This document shows, piece by piece, positions 36,701 through 44,432 of a stretch of DNA of 64,000 nucleotides. Source of the stretch: JBASEY01 sp964404285 (lineage in GTDB: Bacteria > CSSED10-310); NCBI GenBank assembly GCA_964404285.1, contig CAYOJK010000006.1, forward strand, positions 62,001 through 126,000, read 5' to 3'. Below the pieces are notes generated by a model that worked only from the letters and a program-made list of their open reading frames with translations, did not search any database and was not told the DNA's origin. Position numbers and translations under genes: made by a program. Each line of letters starts with the position of its first letter. Position 1 is the stretch's first letter.

Positions 36701-37255
36701 GATTCTAACTCTTGCTGAAACCGCATTTTCCGGTGCTGTAGCCGTAACAGAAATTTCCTGCCAGTCGGGACTATCGGTGGAATAATTTGTATAGCTATTT
36801 GAAATAAAACCTTGTCCTCCTGGTTCAGAAGCCCAATAAATCCATGCCCGACAGCGATTATTGGCTATGCCGTCATTATCGACGACGTGGAAGCTCAGAT
36901 GATAATCCGAATTACCGTTAATGTCGGTTGTGATGATTTGTTCGAATGTTTGAGTTCCATCTCTGAGTTTAGTCACCAAGCCGGCATAAAGCCCTGAAAA
37001 TACTTCTTCTGTAGTCTGTTCAACTGATAATCCAGTATTGTAAGTCCAGTAGTCAGGTGGTCCGGCTGCACCGGAGCTCCAGTCTTCGAGTCCTCCATTC
37101 AGTACCAACTCATCTGAATAATTGATGTCCTCATAAAAAAAGTGTTCAGAGGATAAATTCCGTATATTGATTTGACTTTGGTGAGCGTAAATTGGAATGG
37201 AAAAAATCGCAAAGAACCCAACAAAAACTCCTATCAAAAGCTTCCAAAAATTCAT
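33791..37255 (-). CDS. Large secreted multidomain protein with duplicated domains and Pro-Thr linkers
   Basis: 1154 residues from the ATG at 37255, preceded by AGGGGGA; the first 24 residues are a signal peptide. Three pairs of repeated domains follow. Two carbohydrate-binding-like jelly-roll units lie at about 48-205 and 301-461, both with RAWIYWASEPGGQGF and SARVRIAFYG. Two lamin-tail (LTD) domains start near 510 and 708 with VINEVLFNP and VINEVLFDP. Two C-terminal units at about 908-1015 and 1051-1154 share MAGF...DNGRNDDFGAGDNIFGL-like segments. Pro-Thr repeats separate them. No catalytic domain is evident, so it may bind sugars or other surface polymers. Divergent promoters separate it from mglA. 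Confidence 0.8.
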   Translation of the reverse strand: MNFWKLLIGVFVGFFAIFSIPIYAHQSQINIRNLSSEHFFYEDINYSDELVLNGGLEDWSSGAAGPPDYWTYNTGLSVEQTTEEVFSGLYAGLVTKLRDGTQTFEQIITTDINGNSDYHLSFHVVDNDGIANNRCRAWIYWASEPGGQGFISNSYTNYSTDSPDWQEISVTATAPENAVSARVRIAFYGDIDVEYYLDGISLIEIEEATPTPIPTETPIPTSSPTPTPTTPPTHTPTTAPTSTSTPVPDTPTTTPPPDTPTEAPTQTPPPYTPTMTPEPTATPTPSTPPSSPTPTTVPTMPCENELIWNGDMEAWSAGFSNPPDFWTCDNGLAIEQSDEIVHGDHFSGKVTKLKTGTQFFEQIVPYAIMPGSEYRLSYWLVDENTEPENRSRAWIYWASEPGGQGFVSNSFSPYSIDEPGWQEISTIAVAPETAVSARIRIAFYGEPQVSYYVDDISLMELCEPTPTPEPTITPTPTVTPTAGPGTPTFTPFATSTPSPDPTTTPTAEPTQASIVINEVLFNPLGNDTGKEFVELLNVSDQPVNLTDYDLKPDTSSYYTFPDFVLVPGARVSIRINTEGEDTDTELFTGLTGNMGNSSGFVALFNSTTHSHSTIIDYVAYGAGGQTWESAAVTAGIWTVDDFVPLCEEGQSINLYPDGIDTNISDNWSCCEPTMNNANCTSPPPTATPTSGPGTPSQTPAPTSTPEPRLGVVINEVLFDPEGVDTGKEFVELYNNSSHPITLTGYDLKPDSSAYYTFPTFMLAPHAFVTVRINTSGTDTDTELFTGPATNMGNSAGSIALFDSTTHGVSTIVDYIAYGAGGQTWESTAVSAGIWTAGDFIPFSDAEGYSINLCPDGADRDSSINWQISNPSAGRANNCAEPTPTPTATGTPMPTRTPTMTPTPRPPVEPVIKMAGFGNTTYRLSSGGQVQILAWVTDPENDIENVYVMLGGEIIAELFDDGRHGDFGAGDGIYGLTFDLPPASSSYPDTVVRLQLRIVAYDSRGFDSHIWPLLTVDPGYEYTETYQPEWWEKSVDVSLPGENKSASMHSPKIFMAGFMDTRLHALNGGYFTMLAFVTGEDPIKTVELYYQGLPTGVYLYDNGRNDDFGAGDNIFGLSVYIEPGVLEPGVYPFQLRATDSEGSRSDLWPYLTLSD
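36340..36650. repeat. Low-complexity Pro-Thr linker coding repeat
   Basis: About 100 residues of the surface protein alternate Pro and Thr with occasional Ser, Glu or Ala. On the plus strand this reads as Gly-Val-rich open frames, which are not genes. Similar shorter stretches lie at about 35740-35880, 35135-35215 and 34530-34630. Confidence 0.85.
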
Positions 37256-37332
37256 CCGTGTCCCCCTGTACTTTACTGTTAAAAGACTTATCCGGCTGAA
37301 ATGAGTGGGCAAAGCATTTCGCCTAAACGAGC

Positions 37333-37361
37333 TTTTAATATGATGCCGGAAAAATTGTCAA
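37333..37361 (-). promoter_or_regulatory. Candidate promoter for the large surface protein
   Basis: On the minus strand a perfect TTGACA (37356-37361) is followed after 17 bp by TTAAAA (37333-37338), about 78 bp before the start codon. The -10 box is weak, so confidence rests on the -35 box and spacing. Confidence 0.5.
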
Positions 37362-37372
37362 TTCGCAAACGG

Positions 37373-37401
37373 TTGACGCGTGCGCAAAGGTGGCTTATAA
37401 T
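37373..37401 (+). promoter_or_regulatory. Strong promoter for the MglA-like GTPase gene
   Basis: TTGACG (37373-37378), a 17-bp spacer and a perfect TATAAT (37396-37401), 79 bp before the ATG. It stands back to back with the surface-protein promoter, with 11 bp between the two -35 boxes. GGAGG precedes the ATG. Confidence 0.8.
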
Positions 37402-37480
37402 CCGATTGATGTGTGGCATCATAACATTTAGCATGTTCTTGGTTCCCGCTTCGTAGTCGATTCAAAATCGTGGAGGCCTT

Positions 37481-38605
37481 ATGGTTTTCTTCAATTATGC
37501 ATCAATGGAAATGTCGGCGAAAATTGTTTTTTATGGACCGGGACTGTGCGGTAAAACAACAAATTTAAAGTGGATTTTTAATCAGATACCTGAACAGCGT
37601 AAGGGTGAGATGATATCTTTAGCCACTGAAACTGATCGTACACTATTTTTCGATTTATTGCCGTTAAAGCTCGGTAAAGTAGGTGATTTTACGACACGAA
37701 TTCAGTTGTATACAGTCCCTGGGCAGGTTTTTTATAACTCGACGCGAAAATTGGTTTTGAAGGGCGTAGATGGGATTGTTTTCGTTGCGGATTCCCAGGA
37801 ACCAATGCTCGATGCCAATATTGAGAGTTTAGAGAATTTACAAGAAAACCTGGAAGAACAGAAGTTGAATCTGAATAAATTGCCCTGGGTGATTCAATAC
37901 AACAAGCGTGATCTTCCTGGTATTATGCCGGTCAGTGTTCTTAACAGGCACTTGAATTCGATGGATGTCCCGTACTATGAAGCTATTGCCACAAAAGGTG
38001 ATGGCGTGATGGATACGTTGATAGGCATATCATCTTTAACGTTGCGGTATTTGAAAAGAAAAGCCGGGGAAATTATTTCTGATGATGATGAGCAGCTGCA
38101 GCAGGTTAGAGAAGAGCTTCTGCGTTCTTTTGAAATGGGAGAAAAGGTTGCTGAGGAACCCGAGCCAACTGAGACATCAAAGGAGCCGGTGATGGTAGCG
38201 CCTGAAAACTTGGGAAATATTGAGTCGCATGATGATGTTTCCGTGGACTCTGTTGAGGTTGAACCGCTGATAGACACTCAAGACGAACCTGGGGAAGACG
38301 TAAAAGATGTTGAACCGAGAGAAGAAATATCTGTAAAAATTGCTCCACCCCCATTGGTGACCGTTGACGTGCAACCTCCATTTAGAGGGGAAGGTCAAGT
38401 GATCGACAAAGATGTGGTACACAAATTGCGCGTACCGATAAAAATTATTAAATCGGAAGATGTTGCACATGTAAATGTGAATTTGAAACTGGAAATTGAA
38501 TGTGTCCTTCAAACTGAGACGGTCAAAAAGCAGGAATCAAAAGCAGAAAAACTTGCTTCTCAGGCCTTGGAAGACTTTCTGTTGGGCAGGACAAAAAAAC
38601 GTTAA
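37481..38605 (+). CDS. MglA-like Ras-superfamily GTPase with long acidic C-terminal extension
   Basis: 374 residues. The first 195 residues are an MglA-type GTPase: GPGLCGKTTNLKWIF (G1 in the MglA form), DRTLFFDLLPL, the switch VPGQVFY (where Ras has DTAGQ) and NKRDLPG (G4). MglA sets cell polarity and drives gliding or pilus reversal in myxobacteria, where it works with the GAP MglB. Residues from about 200 onward are Glu/Asp-rich and then form a folded-looking stretch (VVHKLRVPIKIIK), an extension typical MglA lacks. No roadblock/MglB gene is beside it. The next two genes follow at 4 and 9 bp. Confidence 0.85.
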   Translation: MVFFNYASMEMSAKIVFYGPGLCGKTTNLKWIFNQIPEQRKGEMISLATETDRTLFFDLLPLKLGKVGDFTTRIQLYTVPGQVFYNSTRKLVLKGVDGIVFVADSQEPMLDANIESLENLQENLEEQKLNLNKLPWVIQYNKRDLPGIMPVSVLNRHLNSMDVPYYEAIATKGDGVMDTLIGISSLTLRYLKRKAGEIISDDDEQLQQVREELLRSFEMGEKVAEEPEPTETSKEPVMVAPENLGNIESHDDVSVDSVEVEPLIDTQDEPGEDVKDVEPREEISVKIAPPPLVTVDVQPPFRGEGQVIDKDVVHKLRVPIKIIKSEDVAHVNVNLKLEIECVLQTETVKKQESKAEKLASQALEDFLLGRTKKR

Positions 38606-38609
38606 TAAA

Positions 38610-39026
38610 ATGATTGGTTCCAAAATGAAATATATAAAGCCGTTGTTGCTAATGGTTTTTTTGGTTTTCTTATCCTTTACGGTAAAAGCGGATGTTTACA
38701 TTTGGAAAAGTGTGAATGGGGTTAGAAATGTCTCGAACATCAAACCCGATTGGTGGACAGAAGAAATGGATTTAATTGCTCCAGGTGAGGTCACTGCTCC
38801 AAGTGAAGAAAATCTTCCAGGCAAGTTTGTTGGTGATCGAGAGAACTTGAAATTTCATTGGCCTAAGTGCATTCAGATTTATAATCCTCAGGGCAAGTTA
38901 GCTATTCCAGTTGAAAAAAGAGTTTGGTTTAAATCATATCAGGATGCAATAAACAATGGTTATTATGTATGCGATCATTGTCAGCCATCGGAAGATGGCC
39001 TGGAATATCAACCTAAAACACCATAG
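38610..39026 (+). CDS. Small exported protein with DUF4124-like domain
   Basis: 138 residues from ATG 38610 (an ATG at 38625 is a second possibility). A signal peptide (MKYIKPLLLMVFLVFLSFTV) is followed by ADVYIWKSVNGVRNVSN, which resembles the short DUF4124 envelope domain (PF13511), normally 'YKWvDenGvvhfsd'. The rest includes two Cys (CDHC, about residues 123-126) that could bind metal. It follows the MglA-like gene by 4 bp, so is likely co-expressed. No role is known. Confidence 0.65.
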   Translation: MIGSKMKYIKPLLLMVFLVFLSFTVKADVYIWKSVNGVRNVSNIKPDWWTEEMDLIAPGEVTAPSEENLPGKFVGDRENLKFHWPKCIQIYNPQGKLAIPVEKRVWFKSYQDAINNGYYVCDHCQPSEDGLEYQPKTP

Positions 39027-39035
39027 AGGTGCTCG

Positions 39036-39284
39036 ATGACATCGAAAGATCAACAACCGACTCTATTAAAATGGCTTGGTATTGCCCTGGTTATTATTTT
39101 CGGGCTTTTAGCGCTTAGATATGTAGTTTTCCCATTTATAGGTTGGTTGTTCTGGGTTTTGTGGGCTATCTCAGGGGTTCTTGCGTTCATATTCAAAATC
39201 TTTGCATTTGTGTTTATCTTAATCGCGGCAGGGATTGGAATTCTGATGTTGGTTGCCTGGATCGTCAGGCAATTTCTGGAATAA
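39036..39284 (+). CDS. Small membrane protein, three predicted segments
   Basis: 82 residues, almost entirely hydrophobic: segments at about 12-32, 35-52 and 55-78, with few charges and a short cytoplasmic-looking N-terminus (MTSKDQQPTLL). GAGGTG precedes the ATG. It closes the MglA-like group and ends before the subtilase start. Not recognised; a role as a small membrane partner is possible. Confidence 0.6.
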   Translation: MTSKDQQPTLLKWLGIALVIIFGLLALRYVVFPFIGWLFWVLWAISGVLAFIFKIFAFVFILIAAGIGILMLVAWIVRQFLE

Positions 39285-39342
39285 TATTTTATTTTACTCA
39301 GGAATTTTATTGAGAAATCGTTTTTATATGGAGGTGAGTATA

Positions 39343-42300
39343 ATGAAAAAGATGTTACTAATCGGGCTGGTGTTGCTGGTGATGGTTGTCACCAGCAATG
39401 CTCGTATTGGCCCACCGTCAATCAACAGCACACTAATTCCCGGCCGTGATTATGCGCCTGGCCAGATTTTGGTAAAATTAATGCCGGAATTACGCCAAGC
39501 AAATGCAGATCCAGCTTTACTTTTATCAGAATATAAAATGGGATTATTAAAAGAGTATCCAGAGTTGGGCTGGAGTTTAATGGCTGTCCCGGAAGATGAG
39601 CCATATGGAGTTCTTGTCCTGATCGAAGAACTGATGGATGATCCAAGGATTGAACGTGCTACTCCAAATTATCTTCTGCATCTCCATAGTCTCACAACCT
39701 GGACACCTAATGACTGGTTTTATGTAAAAGGGCATTTGTGGAACCTTGACATGATTGGTATGCCGGAAGCCTGGGCAATGGATACGGAACCACCGTTATA
39801 TGGCGGTGATCCAAGTATCATTGCCGCGGTTATCGATACCGGAGTGGCTTACATGGATTATGAGGATACGACATCATATCCAGGCAAAACGGTCATTCAT
39901 GCCCAAGCGCCGGATTTGTCACAAACCAATTTTGTTCCAGGCTATAACTGGGCTTATGATTCAGAATATGCCTTAGATGACAATGGACATGGAACGCACG
40001 TGACCGGTACAATTGCACAAAGCACGAATAACGATCCAAGCGGACTTCAAACAGACTATAGTGCGGCAGGTATTGCGTTCAACACATCTATTATGCCATT
40101 GAAAACTGCACCGAAAGAAGGCTCAAGTCTTTCGACGGATGTTGCTGAAGCTATTATGTTTGCTGCTAATAATGGCGCTCATGTCATAAATATGAGTTTG
40201 GGGTCGGGAGGCGTTGGTTTGTATCCGCCTTTCGATGTTCAATATGATGCCTGTACATACGCGTATGAAAAAGGACTGGTCATTTTCGCATCATCAGGCA
40301 ATGATGCCGACACTACAGGATGGTCCCCCGATTTTCATGGGATTGGTTATCCGGCAGCATTTCCAACAGTCATCTCCGTTGGCGCGGTCAACAGCAGAAC
40401 CAATCCCAGTGATCCGAAGACAGAGTATCGATCTGTTTTTTCTGAATACGGTTATACGATGGAAATACTAGCGCCGAGCGGTGATCATAACAGCGGTGAC
40501 CATGACGGCAGTGGAAAAATCGATCATATCTATCAGCAAGATCTTCGCGTTCAGCCATGGCCGAATTTGACGAACTTTATCATTCGAGGTCAGGTCGGAA
40601 CATCGATGGCGTGTCCCCATGCGAGTGGCACCGCTGCTCTTATATTGGCTTATGGCGAACAAATGGGCTGGAATCTGACCAATAAAGATGTTAGAGCTCG
40701 TATGTCGGCATCTGCTGTTGATCTGAACCATGATGAATATCCGGGATATGACTATAAGTTTGGGTTTGGTCGTATCGATGTCCCGGCTGCAATGACAATT
40801 GATCCAAAACCAACTCTTGCTGTTCGAGAAGCCAAAGTGTTTGAAGCTTCGGGACAAGGTAACGGCAATTATCGAGCAGAAGCAGGCGAAACCGTCAGTA
40901 TGAACGTCGATCTCATGGCGCTGTTTGCCGATGCGTCCGGTGTCGAAGCAACAGTTACCTCTAGTGACCAATATGTGACCGTGCTTTCTTCTAATATCCA
41001 TTACCCAGATGTCGAACGGTTTAATCGCGTATCCCCGGTTGACTCAGTTATCTTGTCAATCAGCGCCAATTGCCCGATCAAGCATCAAGCGAAATTCGAA
41101 GCGGTGATTTCTTGTGATCAGGAAGCTGACAGAACGGTTACTTTTCATGCAACGATTACACCACCCAGTGTTCTTTTTTGGAAGGATGACCGGTTTCAAG
41201 GAAACTCAAAATGGCCCGAAAAACCTTTGCTGGACGCACTGGATAATAAGGGTATTGCATACGACGTGCATATCACAACAGGTAAAATAGATGCTGAAAC
41301 AACAGAGCAATTTCGATATCCTTGGGAAGATATTGAATTCACGAAGTTACCGACTTATGAAATGTTGCGGGAATATGACGCTGTCATTTGGTACGTTGGC
41401 CAAACAGGTATTGCCAGGCGTGAACTGGCTGAGATTATACTTCCGGAACTGGTCAAATATTTGGATGATGGTGGCAATATGCTGATTACTGGCCATGAAC
41501 TCATGTACAATATGGCAAGACCGGCTTCCGGGAAGGAGCGTCTAGACAGAATCACTTGGATCAATTCGGATGCTACACCGAATCCCAGCAATATTGATGA
41601 ATATAACCACTGGTTTGTTTATAATTATTTACACATCGCCGCTGTTGAACATGATAACTGGTATGATGAAGTAATGGGATCACCGGTTGTTCCGATAACC
41701 AGAAATTTAAACCCACAAAAGCTGGACTTGATGACTTATAACAAAAAGCTAGAGTACAACTGGTGGCCGGATAACATCATTCCCAAAGATGATGCAATAC
41801 CGATGATGTATTCAGGACCGCCGGTCAGACCCACCGATGCTTATCCGGAGATGCAAGAATCCTTTGATAACGATCAGCCGGACAAAATAGCGGAACGTGC
41901 CTGTGCTGTTCGCTATAGTGGGGATTATCGAATGATCATGTGTCCTTATCCAATTGAAGCCGCAAGTAATCCAGGAGATTTCTTTGTTCCAGCAGTGAAC
42001 TGGTTGCTAACGGGACAAGAAACAGCTTCTGAGATTTTGGTCAAGATCGATACGGATTATAGAAGACACCGCTATAACGATACTCACGAACCACCCCATG
42101 GTGACCCCTTTAAACTGCATGGATACATCTATAATCCAGGACCTCCCGTGACCTGTCAAAGATGGGTGCTGATGCAGGTTTTCGATATGTTTTGGGCTTG
42201 GCCATCATGGGTGGAACTCGATAAGGGATATGACTATATGGATGTTACCGTGCCGACAGGTTTCTCAAAAGATGTCTTCCTGGAGTTCGAATGGTTCCCT

Positions 42301-42408
42301 GGTATCGATGATACATTCGACGAAATTTATTTCTGGTTTGCTCACTTGACGCCTGAACCGGACTTGCTGGGTACATATGATATATGTGTGACGGGTTTCT
42401 ACAATTGA
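39343..42408 (+). CDS. Secreted subtilisin-like serine protease (S8 family)
   Basis: 1021 residues from ATG 39343, preceded by GGAGGTGAG and opening a signal peptide (MKKMLLIGLVLLVMVV). An N-terminal propeptide of about 90 residues (PGQILVKLMPE, RIERATPNYLL) precedes the catalytic domain: Asp165 in AAVIDTG, His216 in NGHGTHVTG and Ser421 in GTSMACPHASG. All three are intact. After the catalytic domain come about 540 residues of unassigned sequence: a beta-rich domain to about residue 600, a DUF4350/GAT-like Rossmann-type stretch (EYDAVIWYVGQTG and DDGGNMLITGHEL), and a short C-terminal beta domain. A strong intrinsic terminator follows at 42449. Likely an extracellular or periplasmic protease. 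Confidence 0.9.
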   Translation: MKKMLLIGLVLLVMVVTSNARIGPPSINSTLIPGRDYAPGQILVKLMPELRQANADPALLLSEYKMGLLKEYPELGWSLMAVPEDEPYGVLVLIEELMDDPRIERATPNYLLHLHSLTTWTPNDWFYVKGHLWNLDMIGMPEAWAMDTEPPLYGGDPSIIAAVIDTGVAYMDYEDTTSYPGKTVIHAQAPDLSQTNFVPGYNWAYDSEYALDDNGHGTHVTGTIAQSTNNDPSGLQTDYSAAGIAFNTSIMPLKTAPKEGSSLSTDVAEAIMFAANNGAHVINMSLGSGGVGLYPPFDVQYDACTYAYEKGLVIFASSGNDADTTGWSPDFHGIGYPAAFPTVISVGAVNSRTNPSDPKTEYRSVFSEYGYTMEILAPSGDHNSGDHDGSGKIDHIYQQDLRVQPWPNLTNFIIRGQVGTSMACPHASGTAALILAYGEQMGWNLTNKDVRARMSASAVDLNHDEYPGYDYKFGFGRIDVPAAMTIDPKPTLAVREAKVFEASGQGNGNYRAEAGETVSMNVDLMALFADASGVEATVTSSDQYVTVLSSNIHYPDVERFNRVSPVDSVILSISANCPIKHQAKFEAVISCDQEADRTVTFHATITPPSVLFWKDDRFQGNSKWPEKPLLDALDNKGIAYDVHITTGKIDAETTEQFRYPWEDIEFTKLPTYEMLREYDAVIWYVGQTGIARRELAEIILPELVKYLDDGGNMLITGHELMYNMARPASGKERLDRITWINSDATPNPSNIDEYNHWFVYNYLHIAAVEHDNWYDEVMGSPVVPITRNLNPQKLDLMTYNKKLEYNWWPDNIIPKDDAIPMMYSGPPVRPTDAYPEMQESFDNDQPDKIAERACAVRYSGDYRMIMCPYPIEAASNPGDFFVPAVNWLLTGQETASEILVKIDTDYRRHRYNDTHEPPHGDPFKLHGYIYNPGPPVTCQRWVLMQVFDMFWAWPSWVELDKGYDYMDVTVPTGFSKDVFLEFEWFPGIDDTFDEIYFWFAHLTPEPDLLGTYDICVTGFYN

Positions 42409-42448
42409 TCGAATGTAATCGATAGACCATTTTGAACATGATAAACTT

Positions 42449-42478
42449 AGCCCGGAGAGTGATTCTCCGGGCTTTTTT
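42449..42478 (+). terminator. Intrinsic terminator after the subtilase gene
   Basis: A perfect 10-bp stem (AGCCCGGAGA at 42449-42458 with TCTCCGGGCT at 42464-42473), a 5-nt loop and six T residues. It ends on the base before the ATG of the next gene. Confidence 0.92.
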
Positions 42479-43819
42479 ATGAATATGAACGCGTATAAAA
42501 TCGAATCGATGAGCTTGCGTGGAATAGGAACTGTCCATACCGGAAATCTCCGCATTCGAGTTCCAGGGGCAATTGCAGGTGAAAAGATAAAACTGGATAT
42601 CGTATCTGACAAATATGGGCGGTATATTGGAAAAATCAAAGATTTTCTGGAAATCTCTGATCAACGTATGAAGCCTCATTGCAACAACTTTCCTTCGTGT
42701 CCTGGGTGTGGATTGAGACATCTTTCACGTGAATTTCAGTCTCGACGAATTGTTGACCTTATCAGGAATATCACAGCCAAAGAATTTCCTGATGCTGTAT
42801 CAAAAATACCTGAACCGATATTTTATGGACTTCAAGCTTCTGAAAAATACAGAACACGCTGCTCATTGTCACTGTGTTTTTTGGATAAAAGACTTATTTT
42901 GGGAATGAAATCGCAGTTTCCTGATGAGCCGCCGATAAGCCTTTCTAGCTGTCCCAATCATCACCCGGACCTAAATGATTTGATCCAAACAACCGAGAAT
43001 TTCTTCAAAGAATGCAATCTCCCGAAAAACACGCTTCAAAATATTCGGGAGATACATTTTCATCTTTCAGCAGATGGTTTACATAGAATTCTATTCGTGA
43101 TTTTAGATCATGAAAAAAACGAGGCTGCTTTTAAAAAGGTGTTATCGACATATTTCAAATCAATGGAATTATCACTTATGTGCCTGACCATAAAAAGCAA
43201 CAAAAGCGGAATTTCCTTTAAAAAACCGGAAATATTGCAAGGGGATCGCTGGATTAGTATCAAAACACAGTTTGCGGAGTTTAAGGCTTTGTCCGGGGTG
43301 TGGACGCCGGTTGCGCCGGAATCTGTAAATCAGCTTGTTGAATCGTTGCAAAGTGATCCTTGGTTAAATAACTGTGATAATCTGTTGGAATTGGGCTGTG
43401 GAGCCGGTTTGACAATTCTACCGTTGGCAGCGAAAACTATCACTTCGATAGGGGTCGATAAAAATCGTCATGCTATAGAATCAGCGATAGCTAATGCCGA
43501 ACGATTGAATATATCTAATAGTGGTTTCAGAACTGGAGATGCTTTACATGCTATCAAAAAATTTGCGGCACAAAATAAAACGGTTAATTGTGTCATTGCT
43601 CATGGGATGCGTAAACCTTTTGGTCCAAGGCTGATAAATTTGATTCAAACATTACAGAATAATACTGTAATACTGATGTCCCCGTCGATAAATGCTTGGT
43701 TTCAGGATATTCATAGCGGTCTGGGGGGTAAATGGAAATTGGGGCAAATAAAGATATTCGATCAGCTACCGCATACAGCAGGTTATTTACTATGCGGTAC
43801 TTTGCATAAACACGAGTAA
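42479..43819 (+). CDS. TrmA/RumA-family methyltransferase-like protein lacking catalytic residues
   Basis: 446 residues. A TRAM domain (residues 1-60, with MSLRGIGTVHTG) is followed by the RumA-type 4Fe-4S Cys set: Cys68, Cys74, Cys77 and a later SSCPNHHP Cys. A SAM motif LLELGCGAGLTILPLA lies near residue 305. These define the uracil-5-methyltransferase class (RlmD/RumA, TrmA). Yet the DPPR motif reads HGMRKPFG, the nucleophile Cys region (normally VSCNP) reads LMSPSIN, and the catalytic Glu of HVE is replaced by AGYLL. The Fe-S core is therefore kept while catalysis seems lost; it may bind RNA only, or use another chemistry. No Shine-Dalgarno precedes either early ATG (42479, 42485). Confidence 0.8.
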   Translation: MNMNAYKIESMSLRGIGTVHTGNLRIRVPGAIAGEKIKLDIVSDKYGRYIGKIKDFLEISDQRMKPHCNNFPSCPGCGLRHLSREFQSRRIVDLIRNITAKEFPDAVSKIPEPIFYGLQASEKYRTRCSLSLCFLDKRLILGMKSQFPDEPPISLSSCPNHHPDLNDLIQTTENFFKECNLPKNTLQNIREIHFHLSADGLHRILFVILDHEKNEAAFKKVLSTYFKSMELSLMCLTIKSNKSGISFKKPEILQGDRWISIKTQFAEFKALSGVWTPVAPESVNQLVESLQSDPWLNNCDNLLELGCGAGLTILPLAAKTITSIGVDKNRHAIESAIANAERLNISNSGFRTGDALHAIKKFAAQNKTVNCVIAHGMRKPFGPRLINLIQTLQNNTVILMSPSINAWFQDIHSGLGGKWKLGQIKIFDQLPHTAGYLLCGTLHKHE

Positions 43820-43865
43820 GATCAGTACAATTTTAATGCCAATTTACGGGAAGGATAAAGACAAA

Positions 43866-44414
43866 ATGGAAAAAACACTGGTGTTGATAAAACCGGATGC
43901 AGTAAGGCGTGGGCTTACAGGGAGAATAATCAGTCGATTTGAAGATGCAGGACTGACTATCTCAAAACTGAAATTGTTTTCACCACCAGATAAGACTCTA
44001 ATAGAAAAGCATTATCAAAACACGGAAAAATGGATGTGTTCAGTTGGCAAGAAGTCGATCGAAGATTTTATTTCTCGAGGACTGACCCTTGAACATGTCG
44101 AAGAAGGCTATGGCTCAATCTCCGAAATTGAAATTGGAAAGGTAGTTCAAAAGCGTTTAATAACATATTTAAGCCAAGGTGATGTTATAGCTATGGTTGT
44201 TAGCGGCGATATGGCTATTTTAAAGGTTCGAAAAATTGTAGGCTATACAATTCCTGCTCAGGCTGAACCAGGAACGATACGAGGCGATTTCAGTTCCGAT
44301 TCTGCTGTTCAGGCTGCTCGAGAGAAACGGTCGATAGAAAACCTTGTACATGGATCAGATTCTGTGGAAACGGCAGAAAACGAGATCGGTTTATGGTTCG
44401 GCGGAGGGGATTGA
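43866..44414 (+). CDS. ndk: Nucleoside-diphosphate kinase, long form
   Basis: 182 residues from the ATG at 43866, which has AAGGA upstream and matches the family N-terminus EKTLVLIKPDAVRRGL. Ndk transfers the gamma-phosphate of ATP to nucleoside diphosphates through a phospho-His, here in NLVHGSDS near residue 157. The chain is longer than the usual 140 residues because of an insertion of about 35 residues around 52-92 (containing WMCSVGKKSIEDF), a form known in some bacteria. The C-terminus AENEIGLWF is standard. It lies 46 bp after the TrmA-like gene on the same strand. Confidence 0.92.
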   Translation: MEKTLVLIKPDAVRRGLTGRIISRFEDAGLTISKLKLFSPPDKTLIEKHYQNTEKWMCSVGKKSIEDFISRGLTLEHVEEGYGSISEIEIGKVVQKRLITYLSQGDVIAMVVSGDMAILKVRKIVGYTIPAQAEPGTIRGDFSSDSAVQAAREKRSIENLVHGSDSVETAENEIGLWFGGGD

Positions 44415-44432
44415 GAACTCCGAACTAAAAGA

